A program made the translations under genes and the position numbers. This document shows, piece by piece, positions 63,788 to 64,000 of a DNA stretch of 64,000 nt. Source of the stretch: Mycobacterium sp. shizuoka-1 (lineage in GTDB: Bacteria > Actinomycetota > Actinomycetes > Mycobacteriales > Mycobacteriaceae); NCBI RefSeq assembly GCF_002723835.1, contig NZ_BEWG01000067.1, positions 88,474 through 152,473 on the forward strand, read 5' to 3'. Position 1 is the first letter of the stretch, and every line of letters begins with the position of its first letter. The notes under the pieces are model-generated. The model saw only the letters and a program-made list of their open reading frames with translations, was not told where the DNA came from and searched no databases.

Positions 63788-64000
63788 ATGGGCGTGCTGC
63801 CGAAGACAGAATTGGGCGACGGGCTGACGGTGAGTGCGATCGGATTCGGCGGAATGGCGCTAACCCCGGTGTACGGCGCGGTCGACGACACCGAGTCGCT
63901 GGCCACGCTGAACCAACTTGTTGAATCAGGAGCAGAAGAGCTCGGCCAATGGTCATGCTTTTCGAGGCGGTGGCCGGCTGTGCTCGATGCTTACCTGTCG
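63788..64000 (+). CDS. Aldo/keto reductase N-terminus (partial, possibly interrupted)
   Basis: ATG 63788 follows GGAGA 5 nt upstream. The first 44 residues (MGVLPKTELGDGLTVSAIGF, GGMALTPVYGAVDDTESLAT, then LN) are a typical aldo/keto reductase start. The expected continuation with the catalytic Asp and Tyr (FIDTADVYG) is missing: residues after about 44 read QLVESGAEELGQWSCFSRRW and no reading frame restores the homology. The sequence from about 63920 therefore looks foreign to the gene. The window ends before this can be resolved. Confidence 0.65.
   Translation, partial: MGVLPKTELGDGLTVSAIGFGGMALTPVYGAVDDTESLATLNQLVESGAEELGQWSCFSRRWPAVLDAYLS

Overview
The window is about 64 kb of high-GC actinobacterial chromosome. 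It is almost certainly from a member of the Mycobacteriaceae, most likely a rapid-growing Mycolicibacterium-type species. Gene order follows, in blocks, the M. tuberculosis Rv2343c-Rv2375 and Rv2388c-Rv2405 segments: dnaG, dgt, TPM protein, glyS, smtB, zur, uppS, recO, amiA2, era, ybeY, phoH, rsmE, dnaJ2, hrcA, then hemW, nirA, cysH, che1, cysA-W-T-subI, a GH15 trehalase-like gene and lepA. The esx/PPE/plc genes that lie between these blocks in M. tuberculosis are absent. GTG starts, ATGA/GTGA stop-start overlaps and leaderless-type promoters (xANNNT, 7 nt, start codon) fit this assignment. I see no prophage, complete insertion sequence, CRISPR array or rRNA. One tRNA (Asn) is present.

Layout. 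1-9.4 kb is an accessory stretch: a three-gene haem-copper-oxidase accessory operon, a PaaK-like adenylate-forming enzyme, a P2-type cation ATPase with a linked F420-type oxidoreductase, an alpha/beta hydrolase and a beta-CASP nuclease. 9.4-17.9 kb has tRNA-Asn, dnaG, dgt, the TPM membrane protein, a zinc-ribbon glycyl-tRNA synthetase and the zinc regulators smtB-zur. 18-20.9 kb is a lutABC lactate-oxidation operon. 20.9-29.1 kb is a core block (uppS, recO, amiA2, era, a CorC-like protein, ybeY, phoH). 29.2-32.1 kb is a small P450/SnoaL/LuxR island. 32.1-35.2 kb is rsmE-dnaJ2-hrcA under a CIRCE element. 35.3-41 kb has a two-component system and a SulP-carbonic anhydrase fusion. 41-49.7 kb is hemW and the sulfate assimilation island. 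50-57.8 kb has a trehalase-like GH15, a MarR/MFS pair, two sensor-domain lipoproteins, lepA and a PemK-like gene. 57.9-63.2 kb is a sulfur-scavenging-type cluster (SsuD-like, metNIQ-like, NtaA/DmoA-like). The window ends in a CBS-domain gene and the start of an aldo/keto reductase.

How genes work together. Sulfate enters by SubI-CysT-CysW-CysA. CysH reduces APS, NirA reduces sulfite, and the chelatase supplies sirohaem for NirA. Both transcription units, which converge on each other, start with a 30-codon leaderless mini-gene ending in cysteine codons. In each, the cysteine-codon tract can pair with bases lying directly 5' of the Shine-Dalgarno of the next gene (nirA, subI). This matches the polycysteine-leader attenuation known in mycobacteria and is the most interesting regulatory logic in the window. 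A second sulfur-type cluster at 57.9-63.2 kb is divergently arranged around two abutting palindromes.

Other points worth checking: an 11-codon DTGA-type mini-cistron between nirA and cysH, a lipoprotein whose signal peptide starts upstream of any usual start codon, an aldo/keto reductase whose homology stops abruptly near the right edge, a possible DosR box at 7.94 kb, and several short tandem or inverted repeats in regulatory gaps.
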